Shown piece by piece: positions 18,829 through 28,305 of a DNA stretch of 64,000 bases (its first letter is position 1; every line of letters begins with the position of its first letter). The notes beneath the pieces were generated by a model. That model was not told the origin of the DNA, ran no database searches, and saw only the letters and a program-made list of their open reading frames with translations. The position numbers were made by a program, and so were the translations under genes. The stretch comes from Phytophthora colocasiae (Eukaryota > Oomycota > Peronosporomycetes > Peronosporales > Peronosporaceae): contig JAGKQI010000105.1 of assembly GCA_018806915.1 (NCBI GenBank), positions 1,364,001 through 1,428,000 on the forward strand, given 5' to 3'.

Positions 18829-19599
18829 ATGTCATCGTCGTCCGACTCGGATGGTAGCAAGCGCAGCAGTAAGCACAAGGGCTTCAAGATTGGTTCGTCA
18901 GGAACTCCTGTCCGGTGGGATGGTGAGGACTGGACCTTCTACAAGCGCGCTATGCTAAACGCTTTCGAGGAGGGTTTGCTCGACGAAATTGCCCTCGGCA
19001 CCGAGAAGGAAGGCTCGACCGAAGAAGATAAGAAGGAATACAAGAAGAAGCAGGCCAAGGTGAAGATTTTGATCCAAGGCTCGCTTACAAAGAGGCTTGC
19101 CAAGCAAGTGATGTCAAAGAAGACCGGTACGGAGATGTGGGAGGAGCTGTGCTCCATCTACGAAGGCAAAACCACTCCAGCAGTCACAGCACAGAAGGTG
19201 TATCGCTTGCAGGGCGAGCTACACAGAACAAATCTGCGCGGCAAAGATGACGTGCGTGGGCACCTGTACAAGCTCTTCGACATCAAGGACCTGCTTGAGG
19301 ATCTTGGTGCGCCAGTGAATGACTTGCAGATGGTGGATCGAATGTTGCGGAGCCTGCCGGTGCAGACCTGCTACGACGAACTACGGAGAAAAATTCTATT
19401 CAGCTCGAATATGAACAAGTACACCCCAGACAAAGTTCGAGAAATGATCCTGACAGCAGAAGCAAGGAGCAAGGACTGGGACAACAACGCCTTTGGTAAC
19501 AGGCAGGAAACCAGTCGAATCGAGGTGGCGGCAAGCCACGACACAAGAAGCCCACTGGAGACTCCAGCAAGAAAGCAGGGAAAGCCAAAGCTGACGTGA
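18829..19599 (+). CDS. Copia Gag (256 aa as annotated)
   Basis: The protein has the UBN2/Gag layout of Copia elements: an N-terminal Ser/Lys stretch, then helical capsid sequence with WEELCSIYEGKTTPA-type and LEDLGAPVNDLQMVDRMLRSLP motifs (residues about 100-190). The last 35 residues (after about 19500) look unlike Gag. The overlapping -1 frame there encodes a Gly/Lys-rich linker leading straight into the zinc knuckle of the next reading frame. Thus either a one-base indel lies near 19500 or a -1 ribosomal frameshift is used. GGGAAAG (19578-19584) is in the right phase for that. Confidence 0.9.
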   Translation: MSSSSDSDGSKRSSKHKGFKIGSSGTPVRWDGEDWTFYKRAMLNAFEEGLLDEIALGTEKEGSTEEDKKEYKKKQAKVKILIQGSLTKRLAKQVMSKKTGTEMWEELCSIYEGKTTPAVTAQKVYRLQGELHRTNLRGKDDVRGHLYKLFDIKDLLEDLGAPVNDLQMVDRMLRSLPVQTCYDELRRKILFSSNMNKYTPDKVREMILTAEARSKDWDNNAFGNRQETSRIEVAASHDTRSPLETPARKQGKPKLT

Positions 19600-22163
19600 A
19601 GTGCTTTCAGTGTGGTGAAATAGGCCACTACAAGAGTGACTGCCCAGAGCTCGAGGATAAATCGAGCGGCAAGAAGGCTGAGGCCAAGTATGCGCGCTCA
19701 GGCAAGGCTGCCGAGGCAGAAGCGCAACCTGTGATGACAGAAGTAGCAGCACCAGATCACAAACGTGACGTCGTGGTCGGCGAAGTTGTCAAGAAGCTCG
19801 CGAAGAACTATGAGCCGAGCTTGTGGTACTTTGATACCGGAACAAACACACACATTACGGCGTGCAAGGAGTATTTCACTACGCTACAGAGCATTGAAGA
19901 CAGCGATTGGAACCCAACGATCTCCGGGTTTGCTGACGGCGTTGATGCCAAAGCAGAGGGCTTTGGAACTATCATGATAGCCGTGATGATTGACGAAGTG
20001 ATGGTGTTTGTGTATGTGGAGGACGTGCTGTACGTGCCTGATGCTGGATGTAACCTGTTCTCGCCTGGTTTGGCGATAGAGCAGGGTTATGTGATGACGT
20101 ACGAGTCCGAGAATCAGATCTTCGGGCTGACGAAGGACGGCACGGAGGTGGTTCGTACGGAGTTTACGAATCGACTGTGGACGTTCAATGCTCACAACAT
20201 AGGGAGCGTTATACGCAAAAAGAAACGCGTTGCGGTTAAGAAGACGGTGTTCGCGAACTTTGCAGTCACGGATGGAGTTGAGGACATCGACGTGTGGCAC
20301 GAGAGGCTCGGACACACCTGCCCTGAATACATCAGACTATTGGTTGATCGTGGATTAGCCAAGGGCATTATGCTAAAGCGCCGCGGTAAGATTGACTGTT
20401 GCGATTGCCATCTAGGCAAACAGCGTCGAAAGACATTCCGTAAGAAACTCGACAGACCGATTGAGGTTGTTAACGACATGGTGTTTGCAGACCTATTGAT
20501 ACCTGGAGCCTCAAATGGCTCGCTGTACTCCGCCGTACTGGTAGTGATGGATGGCTACTCTCGCTTTGTCAGGACGTTCTTGTTGAAAACAAAGTCAGAG
20601 GCGGAGGTGAACATGTACATGAAGGAGTACATTGCGTGGGCAGAGCGCCAGAATGGCAAAAGAGTTAGAGCAGTAGTGAGTCGCGGACTAAGTGCTGATG
20701 AATCGAGAAATGGTCTCGTGAAACAAGTACTCACCGATAAAGGCCAGGAGTTCTGCAATGGCACAATGGAGAACTGGTACAAAGCGAAGGGTATTGTGCA
20801 CACGAAAGTCGGCCCAAAAGCGTCGCAACTCAACCTGGTGGAGCGCACGCACCAGACACTAATCGGGATGGTCAAGACTATGATGCATCAGTCGGGGCTT
20901 CCTAAGTCGTTTTGGACTCACGCTCTAGAGACCGCTGTGTACCTGAAGAATCGTGTGTTTTGCAAGGGTGCAGGACGCACACCCTACGAGGTGATGTTTG
21001 GTTCCAAGCCAGACATTCATCACGTGCGAGCTTTTGGATCGCTCGCGTACTGCCATACACCGAAGTCGAAGAGGAAGAAACTGAACATGAACTGCAGGGT
21101 TGGGTTCCTGCTAGGTTACCGTGAAGATGTGGTCGGTTGTCACGTGTACTTCCCGACAGAACACAAGAAAGGCTTCGTGTCAGACGTGAAAATTAACGAA
21201 AAGCTGAAGTACAAGGACCGCTATGAGCGCGGATACAATGCGAATGTCAAACGCTGGCTCCATACCTTTGATGAGTTTGTTGAGGAGGGCGAGCTTGGTG
21301 AATTTGCTGAAGATGATGGTCAACCTGACAGACTATCACAGATTGCAGAGTGCGATGATGAATCTGAGCAAGGAGAGATTGACGTGGAGATGGAAACTGC
21401 AGCATCTAAGAGTGATGAACTAGACGCTGAAGGTCAGACTATTTGGGATGCCATGGTACGAAACAGCTCGCTGCCAAACCCTGATGCGTTTACTGAAACG
21501 CAGGAGGGCGAGAATGAGGAGAATGACCAGGATGAGGTTACGGATCCAGGCTCAACGGCAGACGCAAGTACAGGAACTACTAGTGATGTTTATGAGGAGC
21601 TTGCTGTTGTAAGTGCTTTGAGTGACGATGATTCTGATGCAAATAAGGGCGAGATATCTGAGGATGAGAGCGAGGACGAGTATGACACATACTCCGTCAA
21701 TGATGAAATTGTACCTGAAACCGATCTGAGTGATAATGGAGATGACGACGAGTTTGATGACTCCTTCAGTCACGTGTCTGATCTTTCAGCAGTGCACGAT
21801 GCTGAAGGTTATTCGGAAGATTATGACTGTCTTTTTGATCCCTGTGATGAACGTGAGGCCGAAGCTTACGGTGAAGTAGCGACGGTAGATGATCGCATAA
21901 CCGGTCAGCGCCGACCAAGAGAAGAAGAAGTTCGGCGCACAGGAGAGCGCAAGCGACCTAAAGTGGATTCGGAATCACGCCGACCAGGTCTTCGTGAGGC
22001 ACACGAGAGACGTCCACCTGAACGATACGAAGACTATACTGTAGACTCTGCATTCCGAGCCCTTCATGCAAACCGACGTGGAACTGGCGGAGTCCTCGCT
22101 AAGAACGTGAAGATCCCCAGAAATTACCGTGAGGCGATGAGGTCGAAATTTGCGAGGCAATAA
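19596..22163 (+). CDS. Copia Pol, zinc knuckle-protease-integrase part (855 codons)
   Basis: The frame begins with a CCHC zinc knuckle (CFQCGEIGHYKSDC). The protease active site follows (WYFDTGTNTHIT). The integrase has an N-terminal HHCC finger (HERLGHT...CCDCHLGK) and the DDE core (D in VFADLLIPG, D in LTDKGQEFCNG, E in NLVERTHQT). Then comes a long acidic linker (about residues 560-790) and the start of the RT domain (NYREAMRS). The first codon shown is a GTG in the gag overlap, so this is not an independent start. It should be made as a Gag-Pol fusion. An in-frame TAA at 22161-22163 cuts it from the RT. Confidence 0.9.
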   Translation: MKCFQCGEIGHYKSDCPELEDKSSGKKAEAKYARSGKAAEAEAQPVMTEVAAPDHKRDVVVGEVVKKLAKNYEPSLWYFDTGTNTHITACKEYFTTLQSIEDSDWNPTISGFADGVDAKAEGFGTIMIAVMIDEVMVFVYVEDVLYVPDAGCNLFSPGLAIEQGYVMTYESENQIFGLTKDGTEVVRTEFTNRLWTFNAHNIGSVIRKKKRVAVKKTVFANFAVTDGVEDIDVWHERLGHTCPEYIRLLVDRGLAKGIMLKRRGKIDCCDCHLGKQRRKTFRKKLDRPIEVVNDMVFADLLIPGASNGSLYSAVLVVMDGYSRFVRTFLLKTKSEAEVNMYMKEYIAWAERQNGKRVRAVVSRGLSADESRNGLVKQVLTDKGQEFCNGTMENWYKAKGIVHTKVGPKASQLNLVERTHQTLIGMVKTMMHQSGLPKSFWTHALETAVYLKNRVFCKGAGRTPYEVMFGSKPDIHHVRAFGSLAYCHTPKSKRKKLNMNCRVGFLLGYREDVVGCHVYFPTEHKKGFVSDVKINEKLKYKDRYERGYNANVKRWLHTFDEFVEEGELGEFAEDDGQPDRLSQIAECDDESEQGEIDVEMETAASKSDELDAEGQTIWDAMVRNSSLPNPDAFTETQEGENEENDQDEVTDPGSTADASTGTTSDVYEELAVVSALSDDDSDANKGEISEDESEDEYDTYSVNDEIVPETDLSDNGDDDEFDDSFSHVSDLSAVHDAEGYSEDYDCLFDPCDEREAEAYGEVATVDDRITGQRRPREEEVRRTGERKRPKVDSESRRPGLREAHERRPPERYEDYTVDSAFRALHANRRGTGGVLAKNVKIPRNYREAMRSKFARQ

Positions 22164-23762
22164 CAGGAGGCTATGGATGCTGAAATAGCAGCACTGAAAG
22201 ACAAAGGAGTGCTGGGTATGATCGCTAGGAGCGAGATTCCTGAGGGAAAGAAGGCCATCAAGACGATGTGGGTGTACGACATAAAGTCGGACCATCTTGG
22301 CTACATCGTGAGATTCCGTGCTAGAATTGTTGCTCGTGGTGACAAGCAGATACCCGGTATTGATTTTGTTGAGACGTTCAGCCCTGTAGCAAGAATGGCT
22401 ACTTTCCGTTTGTTTGTGACTGTGTGCATCATTTTGGGTCTGCCGATTTATCAAGGTGACATCAATACTGCCTACTTGAACGCATGGCTCGCCATCAAAC
22501 AGTACCTGGAGTCGCTCGAAGGGTATCCATGCGAGACCAATGGGATGGTCTACGTGATTAACAAGGCGCTATACGGGCTCCGACAAAGCGGTCGTGAGTG
22601 GAACACTGAAGTGAACGGCTGGTTCATTCGATACGGCTTTAAGCAATGCAGCACGGAGCCATGCCTGTACTACTACGATCACGATGGCGTATTTGCAATT
22701 GTTTTGCTGTATGTCGATGATATCTTGTGTGCAACGAAAGATATCGCATTTAAAAAGACGATGTTCAGTCAGCTTGATAGTGACTACGGACTAAAAGACC
22801 AGGGACTGTTAAGCACGTACTTGGGAGTTGAGGTTGAGCAAAACGAGGACTCGATTAAACTTCACCAGACGCGATACTGTGAAGAGATTATTGAGCGCTT
22901 CAACTTCAGCGATGCACATCCCAGCAGGATCCCAATGGAAACTAATATGAGACTAACTGTGAATAACACGGACACCTCCCCAAAGAAGAAAGCACCGGAC
23001 CATGGCAAGGTGTTTCCGTACAGAGAGCTTATCGGATCACTGATGTATCTTGCGACGTGCACCAGGCCAGATCTAGCGTACGTGATTGGACAGTTGAGCA
23101 GATTCGTGCAGAACCCGACGCAGCAGCACATTGGTGCAGCAAAACGTGTGCTGCGGTACCTTGTCGGAACCAAGAGCCAAGGAATTGTGTATTCGTCCGA
23201 CAAGGCGGCAACGCAGGAGGACGAGCTCGTCATTGATAGTTTCTGTGATTCCGACTGGGGCAATGACCCCGATACGAGGAAGAGTGTAACTGGTTACGTT
23301 CACTGCATGGCCGGTGGAGCCATCTCATGGGCCTCTCGACGTCAGAGCATCGTGGCGCAATCTACAGCCGAAGCGGAGTATGTGGCAGCTTGTGAGTCTT
23401 GCATGGAAGGGCAAGGTCTCCGAAATGTGCTGATCGAAGTTTTCCAGAAGTTGCAGATCAACTTTCGTCTAGGCATCGACAATCAAGCGGCGTTCGTCAT
23501 GGCGACAAACCCAACCTACAGTCGCCGAACGCGACATATCGAATTAAGGTGGCACTACGTCCGAGATCAGGTTGCTAAAAAGACGGTCGACCTGTGGAAG
23601 GTAAAGACCAACGATAATCCTTCTGACCTGATGACTAAACCCCTTGCAGGTGATCGTTTCGAGATGCTGAGTGACATGATCGGCATGACCAAGGACCATC
23701 TTCCGAAGATGCTGTCTTCGGAGGATGGCGTGTTGGAAACGGCATCCGTGTTGAAAGACTGA
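22164..23762 (+). CDS. Copia Pol, reverse transcriptase-RNase H part (529 aa from the ATG at 22173)
   Basis: It is in the same frame as the preceding segment after one stop codon. RT motifs are intact: ARIVARGDKQ, the ETFSPVARM core, LYGLRQSGREW, and the catalytic YVDDILCA. RNase H follows with DSDWGNDPDTRKS and STAEAEYVAA. Copia RT sits after integrase, as here. The coding sequence ends within the 3' LTR at 23762. All catalytic residues are present, so only the upstream TAA and gag frame problem block expression. Confidence 0.93.
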   Translation, partial: QEAMDAEIAALKDKGVLGMIARSEIPEGKKAIKTMWVYDIKSDHLGYIVRFRARIVARGDKQIPGIDFVETFSPVARMATFRLFVTVCIILGLPIYQGDINTAYLNAWLAIKQYLESLEGYPCETNGMVYVINKALYGLRQSGREWNTEVNGWFIRYGFKQCSTEPCLYYYDHDGVFAIVLLYVDDILCATKDIAFKKTMFSQLDSDYGLKDQGLLSTYLGVEVEQNEDSIKLHQTRYCEEIIERFNFSDAHPSRIPMETNMRLTVNNTDTSPKKKAPDHGKVFPYRELIGSLMYLATCTRPDLAYVIGQLSRFVQNPTQQHIGAAKRVLRYLVGTKSQGIVYSSDKAATQEDELVIDSFCDSDWGNDPDTRKSVTGYVHCMAGGAISWASRRQSIVAQSTAEAEYVAACESCMEGQGLRNVLIEVFQKLQINFRLGIDNQAAFVMATNPTYSRRTRHIELRWHYVRDQVAKKTVDLWKVKTNDNPSDLMTKPLAGDRFEMLSDMIGMTKDHLPKMLSSEDGVLETASVLKD

Positions 23763-23909
23763 GCAATCGCAGCAGTTAAAAGATCTACCGTAGGTAAAAA
23801 GATCCTCCGCTCAAGAGTCGCAGGGCAGGAAGCCTCAGTCCAAGATTTCCCTTCTTATCAACAAGTTGTATATCTTTGCGTGTGAAGATCTAGTGTACAC
23901 ATTCTGTTA
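23731..23909 (+). repeat. Copia 3' LTR
   Basis: Identical to the 5' LTR. It is followed by GCTTG (23910-23914) and then the effector coding sequence. Confidence 0.95.
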
Positions 23910-24909
23910 GCTTGGCCACCTTTTGGTCTCCGAATGTGTGTGTGAATGTCTCGATCATTGTCGTCTTCTTCTGGAATTGCACGTTGTAGGCGTCCGTGAA
24001 CTTGGCCAACAAACCGAATAGTGGACTCTTCAGTGTTTCCACTGACTCCACTAGTTGGAGCTCTTTCAGAACTTTAACTGGTGTTTGCTTGTCGTTAATC
24101 CAGAACTGTACGAGCGAGTCCTCCAATTTGAGGCCCATACTCTTGAAGTCATAAACATTCTTGGCTGCCTCAGCCATTTTGAACAGATCTGCGTCACTGT
24201 AATACTTCCTCAGCGTCGGAATGATCGATATCGCTCCCTCGTGCTTTGCGTTCAAATCGTCCACATATTTGGTCCAGGCACTGTATTGAGGGTTTCGAAG
24301 TAGACTCCCTCCTGCGTTGTTGAGGTTGTAGAGCTTAAAGACTTCATCAGAATCCTTTCCGACCCTTACCCAATGTTTCACCTGGTCTGTTAGTAGTCTC
24401 GAGGCGAGTTCCTTGGATGTCGAGTACATCTTGGCCATATGAAGTATTTGATAGAGTTCGTCGTCGCCGAATTGAGCCGTCAGTGTCGAGATTGCGGATT
24501 TCCCCTTCCCGGAAGTGGTGGCACTCAAATCATCAGCATACTGGACCCATTTTTCAAACTGGGGATAGCTGAATAACCACGTGCCAGCCTTGTTCAGTTT
24601 CATGCGATAGAATACAACGTCGGCAGATGTTCCTATGTCGAGCCACTTCTGGAGTTGTTCGTCCGTCACTTTCGAAGACTTGAAGACGGCGGTGAGCTTT
24701 TCAGTAATGGTGACTGAAATTCCCCCCTTTGCTCTCTCTTCGTTGTCATTATCACCACCATTTCTTGTTCGTGGGCTTCTCAGGCTAGAAGAATCAGTGT
24801 CACGGAGAGTGTGGGCAGAAACTCTGACTGTCGATACCGTCGAGAAAGCTTCCAAAGTGGCTGCGATGAAAATGACAATAGCGATGCTCACAAGGTAGTG
24901 AAGACGCAT
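23910..24909 (-). pseudogene. LWY effector, N-terminal piece (first fragment of the unit 1 copy)
   Basis: The ATG at 24909-24907 begins MRLHYLVSIA, the same secretion signal as in the two intact copies. A degenerate LR motif (SSLR) and a dEER motif (DNDNEER) follow, then LWY modules 1 to 3. The frame is open to the Copia insertion. Residues match the intact copies closely, with several substitutions in module 3. An in-frame ATG 57 nt upstream exists but would hide the signal peptide, and the other copies have a stop there. Confidence 0.9.
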
Positions 24910-25531
24910 TGGTTTTGTGGCTGGCCAGTATATTACGATATGGCTGGCAGTCGGCAACAGCGACAAACTCGTTCTGCTATTTGATTCAGACTTTGGGCTT
25001 TGATGTCGGTACGTGATGCACCGTACATGTAGGTTACATCATGCTGATGCAATTGACAGGACCGTAATCTATGACGGTACAAGTGACCATGCCATGACAG
25101 TATAGCACGCGCAACTCAAACCAAATGACTACAGTATGTATTTCAAGCAAAGGCAACAACCATTTTGAGTTTTTCGTTATACTTCGTACTGCTCGCTAGC
25201 AGACATTTCTTGTTCAAAGGATGAAGCAGCTTAACTACATGTATTCGAGTACCATTACAGTATCAAATCCGCCGGACAGCATAAACAAAAAAATGCATCA
25301 ACACTTAGCGAACACATCTTGATACGGACAACGGATGAATGAGAACGAGATCTGTGCTGTGCCGATTGCTTGCGGAGACAAAACCAATTTCCAGGACGTC
25401 ATGATCAAGTAGCTATCCAAGGTCTTGGCCACTTATACACAGATCTTTTAGGTTGGAAATGTCGTCGTGCGTAAACCGCTTTGATATTAGTTTTACTGTG
25501 AGGCACAGTCTGTGCCTAGCTACATGTAAGC
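24910..25531. other. Effector promoter region and spacer of unit 1
   Basis: The part next to the effector start (24910-25265) corresponds to 28306-28830 and, reversed, to 46420-46901, with several deletions. Beyond 25269 only the right arm of the foldback hairpin seen at 28844-29086 remains. No gene was recognised. Confidence 0.6.
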
Positions 25532-25934
25532 TTACATGATGCTCATAACGCTCTCGTCCTTGATCATGGCCTCCTTGTCCAACCACTGCTGCTCAGATTC
25601 GCCTGCAACTTGCATGCGCTCGCCCTCTTGCTCCTCAGGCAGAGTGAAGGCCTTGAGCAGCGCCAGTGCATTCTTAGGCTGATCGAGAGGCGTACACTTG
25701 CTGGAAGGTAAACGGCCCGACCTGACGAATGCGACCAGCCTTCTTGCCGTCGACGGTCCATTCCTTGTCTTCCGCAGCCACGAACTCGTCATGCTTGCTC
25801 CACGGCAGCTCCAGTGTCCAGGCCTTGCACCCCATCCAGTTCACAATAAAGTCCGCATCACCAGCGTACACAAGTCCTCCTCCAACATGGGCGGCACCAG
25901 CTGCTGGAAGTTCTTCATCCAGTCGAACGAGAAG
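25532..25934 (-). pseudogene. Serine carboxypeptidase remnant (unit 1)
   Basis: The C-terminal third of the enzyme seen intact at 50123-51553, sharing the same stop. A 17-nt deletion removes the segment with the catalytic histidine (EAGHMVPLDQ in the intact copy) and shifts the frame. A second deletion of about 10 nt lies further upstream. The copy is cut at 25934, after which unrelated sequence begins. Confidence 0.9.
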
Positions 25935-26328
25935 TAAACCGTTTTGATGCTGTGCACGGTGTGTAGCGGAGCTCTCGGCGTTCTCTTTGGCCTGTACCTG
26001 CTTAAGTACGTAGAAGCTTATGCTGGTCTGTACGTCGCTCTATCTCGCCCACTATACGAAAGAGAAGCGTGAAATGTTACCTACGAATTTTGATGTGCAT
26101 GAGCCTGATGACTTAGATTTGTGTAGAAACTATTGCTGCAGGTTTATCTGTTCTTGGCAACAGCGTAGGCCCAATGGGTCCGACATCTCATCAACGTCGA
26201 CACCTGGATTTCTTCACTTCCTCATGCCACCACATGGACTTCACTCAAAGTTTAGATGTACTACAAACGCACAGTTATTGGTTTTGAATTATTTTTGTGC
26301 CGTATGGCGTGAATCTACGACAATTCGT
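25935..26328. other. Junction between units 1 and 2
   Basis: Bases 25935-26150 hold a short plus-strand stretch that reads as one hydrophobic helix (LGVLFGLYLLKYVEAY-like) and stops, perhaps the remnant of a membrane-protein gene. From about 26150 the sequence matches the effector 3' flank at 7440-7600. Confidence 0.5.
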
Positions 26329-28305
26329 TTAGTTTCTTGGTATACCGCTCAACCAGACATTAGAGGACGGCTGACCGATCCACCGTTTGAGATATGCAAC
26401 AGTTTTATTCTCGTCTACCCATTTGTCGACCAGCGCGTTTCCCAAATTTTCAGCCAATTTCTTCGTTGAGGGGACCTTCTCCGCTTCATTCAGAATCTGT
26501 AGTAGGTTGAGGTCTATGATGTTATCTCTGATACTGTCAATCATCGTCGTTTTCTTGTCCGGATATTTCTTGTTGAAGTCGTTCAAGTATTTGACCCACA
26601 GCCCGAAATTTGGGTTGGAAAACATTATCTCTCGTTCGTTATTGAGCTTCAAGAAATGGAACACGTGCTTTGGGGGCGTTTGCAACGTGAGCCACTCCTC
26701 CATCTGCGCCTTCTCCACCATATCGGCAATCTTGGCCCCTTTCGGGTTTTTCCTCGCTGTCTCAATAAGTCTGTTGACGTTGTAATTTCCACGCAGTGGC
26801 AAAAACCAGGATTCTTCGTTTCCACGATTCTTTTTGTTGAAATCCTTCACGTAATTCATCCACTTTGTAAACAGAGGAGAGGTGAGAACTGCATCCCCGG
26901 CAGTGTCAAGTGCCACTGCTGTAAAGGCATCATAAGGAGAAATTCCAGTGGCAAAACGTTTCTCCGCCTTCTGTAGCTGCAGTGTGATCGCAACGCTGTT
27001 TATGCTGGGGAACTTCTCGGCTGCTTGAAGAATTTGTATCATTGGTCTATCCTTGAGTTGGGTCGCCAGTGTCGAGAGCAACTGGGTCACTTTGTCCAGG
27101 TTTTCAATGCTGAAGGCGCCCATGTACGCTATCCATATGGGAAAGAGAGAATTCTCGCGAAGGTCGTACAAAAATCGTTTGTGTGGCAAATTGAGTAAGT
27201 TGTAGACTTCGTCGACGGATTTCCCACTGTTCAACCACATTTCCAACTGTGCAGCCTTCATTTCCGTTACGATCTGCACCACCTTCCGGTCATTCGTCTC
27301 CACTGCAGTCAGTAGATTGGCCACCTTTTCGTCTCCGAATGTGTGTGTAAATGTCTCAATCATTGTCGTCTTCTTCTGGAATTGCATGTTGTAGGCGTCC
27401 GTGAACTTGGCCAACAAACTGAACAGCGGATTGTTCGCTGTCACTTCTCGTCGGACCTCTTCCAGAACTTTAGCTGGCGTTTGCTTGTCGTTAATCCAAA
27501 ACTGAACGAGCGTGTCCTCCAATTTGATGCCCATACTCTTCGAATCATCGGCTCTCTTGGCTACCTCAACGACGTTAACCAGATCTGCGTCACTGTAATA
27601 CTTCCTCAGCGTCGGAATGATCGATATCGCTCCCTCGTGCTTCGCGTTCAAATCGTCCACATATTTGGTCCAGGCACTGTATTGAGGGTTTCGAAGTAGA
27701 CTCCCTCCTGCGTTGTTGAGGTTGTAGAGCTTAAAGACTTCATCAGGATCCTTTCCGACCCTTACCCAATGTTTCACCTGGTCCGTTAGTAGTCTCGAGG
27801 CGAGTTCCTTCGATGTCGAGTACATCTCGGCCATTTGAAGTGTTTTATAGAGTTCATCGTCGCCGAATTGAGCCGTCAGTGTCGAGATTGCGGATTTCCC
27901 CTTCCCGGAAGTGGTGGCACTCAAATCATCAGCATACTGGACCCATTTTTTAAACTGGGGATAGCTGAATAACCACGTGCCAGCCTTGTTCAGTTTCATG
28001 CGATAGAATACAATATCGGCAGATGTTCCTATGTCGAGCCACTTCTGGAGTTGTTCGTCCGTCACTTTCGAAGACTTGAAGACGGCGGTGAGCTTTTCAG
28101 TAATGGGGACTGAAATTCCCCCCTTTGCTCTCTCTTCATTGTCATTATCACCACCATTTCTTGTTCGTGGGCTTCTCAGGGTAGAAGAATCAGTGTCACG
28201 GAGAGTGTGGGCAGAAACTCTGACTGTCGATACCGTCGAGAAAGCTTTCAAAGTGGCTGCGATGAAAATGACAATAGCGATGCTCACAAGGTAGTGAAGA
28301 CGCAT
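26329..28305 (-). CDS. Secreted LWY-repeat (PSR2-like, RXLR-class) effector, unit 2 copy (658 aa)
   Basis: The frame is intact. A signal peptide (residues 1-23) is followed by a degenerate RXLR site (STLR, residues 41-44, first Arg missing) and dEER (DNDNEER, 53-59). Six LWY modules of about 90 residues and a partial seventh cover residues 84 to the end. Each has a conserved Trp, a Tyr/Phe-rich helix pair and a Leu-rich helix. In the family such proteins enter host plant cells and bind host targets; PSR2 suppresses RNA silencing. Which host process this one affects is unknown. It is about 96% identical by eye to the unit 3 copy. The last 15 residues differ because small deletions near 26340-26375 change the frame at the end. 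It lies tail-to-head with the carboxypeptidase on the same strand. Confidence 0.88.
   Translation of the reverse strand: MRLHYLVSIAIVIFIAATLKAFSTVSTVRVSAHTLRDTDSSTLRSPRTRNGGDNDNEERAKGGISVPITEKLTAVFKSSKVTDEQLQKWLDIGTSADIVFYRMKLNKAGTWLFSYPQFKKWVQYADDLSATTSGKGKSAISTLTAQFGDDELYKTLQMAEMYSTSKELASRLLTDQVKHWVRVGKDPDEVFKLYNLNNAGGSLLRNPQYSAWTKYVDDLNAKHEGAISIIPTLRKYYSDADLVNVVEVAKRADDSKSMGIKLEDTLVQFWINDKQTPAKVLEEVRREVTANNPLFSLLAKFTDAYNMQFQKKTTMIETFTHTFGDEKVANLLTAVETNDRKVVQIVTEMKAAQLEMWLNSGKSVDEVYNLLNLPHKRFLYDLRENSLFPIWIAYMGAFSIENLDKVTQLLSTLATQLKDRPMIQILQAAEKFPSINSVAITLQLQKAEKRFATGISPYDAFTAVALDTAGDAVLTSPLFTKWMNYVKDFNKKNRGNEESWFLPLRGNYNVNRLIETARKNPKGAKIADMVEKAQMEEWLTLQTPPKHVFHFLKLNNEREIMFSNPNFGLWVKYLNDFNKKYPDKKTTMIDSIRDNIIDLNLLQILNEAEKVPSTKKLAENLGNALVDKWVDENKTVAYLKRWIGQPSSNVWLSGIPRN

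Larger units (their letters stand above)
18597..23909 (+). mobile_element. Ty1/Copia LTR retrotransposon (5.3 kb) inserted in the effector
   Basis: Identical 179-bp LTRs (18597-18775 and 23731-23909) enclose gag, protease, integrase and reverse transcriptase/RNase H in the Copia order. A 5-bp duplication flanks it. Identical LTRs mean a very recent insertion. Nevertheless two interruptions are present: gag and pol are in different frames around 19500-19599, and a TAA (22161-22163) lies between integrase and RT. Confidence 0.97.
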
